Origin: Provencibacterium sp.
GTDB lineage: Bacteria > Bacillota > Clostridia > Oscillospirales > Ruminococcaceae
Direction of reading: 5' to 3'
NCBI GenBank assembly: GCA_022793895.1
Contig: JAAWDS010000010.1
Location: 62,001 to 126,000, forward strand
DNA: 64,000 nt
This document shows positions 63,959 through 64,000 of the stretch, one piece after another (position 1 is the first letter of the stretch; each line of letters starts with the position of its first letter). Below the pieces are notes generated by a model, which saw nothing but the letters and a program-made list of their open reading frames with translations, ran no database searches and was not told where the DNA came from. The translations under genes were made by a program, and so were the position numbers.

Positions 63959-64000
63959 CCGGGGGATAGCCTTCGAAAGATTTCTTCACGTGTTTTTTTC

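Overview
The window looks like a chromosomal segment of a strictly anaerobic, fermentative, Gram-positive gut bacterium of the class Clostridia, most likely Oscillospiraceae/Ruminococcaceae-like. This rests on gene content: AdhE, a HydABC-type electron-bifurcating [FeFe]-hydrogenase, PPDK plus a GTP-type PEPCK, a GlgBCDA glycogen operon, a bile salt hydrolase, lipoprotein-dependent sugar ABC transporters without their own ATPase, and consensus TTGACA/TATAAT promoters in a GC-rich genome. The species assignment is inference. I see no prophage, CRISPR array, IS element or rRNA.

Layout. 1-4.2 kb: 3' truncated ilvE (-); a manganese (yybP-ykoY) riboswitch with a readable terminator/antiterminator in front of a CaCA cation antiporter; a secreted cell-wall amidase. 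4.2-7.2 kb: adhE behind a consensus promoter with a Rex-like operator. 7.2-9.9 kb: two tandem paralogous secreted proteins of a family I do not recognise, with matching promoters, leaders and terminators; only the second has a C-terminal wall-sorting signal. 10.0-10.8 kb: a HEPN/MNT toxin-antitoxin pair in which both genes are broken. 10.9-22 kb: ppdK (-), glmU-pth-mfd (+), pckG (-). 22-25.9 kb: a PD-(D/E)XK nuclease-like protein, a bile salt hydrolase, and an unassigned 627-aa protein (-). 26-31.4 kb: LplB/LplC/lipoprotein sugar transporter and a serine hydrolase. 31.8-36.6 kb: two tRNA-Ser genes, a five-gene redox/signalling operon (DRTGG, anti-sigma-type ATPase, HsfB-like Fe-S protein, DRTGG, PHP) and an SPL-like radical SAM protein. 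36.9-38.9 kb: YtrA-type GntR regulator plus ABC exporter with a perfect palindromic operator. 39.3-44.5 kb: hydrogenase operon (HydC, GHKL ATPase, 2Fe-2S protein, HydB, HydA). 45.1-51.1 kb: glgB-glgC-glgD-glgA. 51.3-53 kb: CofE-like ligase (-), tRNA-Pro. 53.1-58 kb: solute-binding protein, two permeases and a nitrilase (-) opposed to an AraC regulator (+). 58.1-64 kb: a soluble hybrid histidine kinase (-) and a GHL6-type glycoside hydrolase (+).

How it fits together: sugars enter through two CUT1-like transporters and can be stored as glycogen. Carbon passes through PEP/pyruvate interconversion (PPDK, PEPCK). Reducing equivalents leave as ethanol (AdhE) or H2 (HydABC). Rex-like operators at both adhE and the hydrogenase promoter suggest shared NADH/NAD+ control. 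Many ORF-track starts were moved downstream to an ATG/GTG/TTG with a proper Shine-Dalgarno; each case is noted in its entry.
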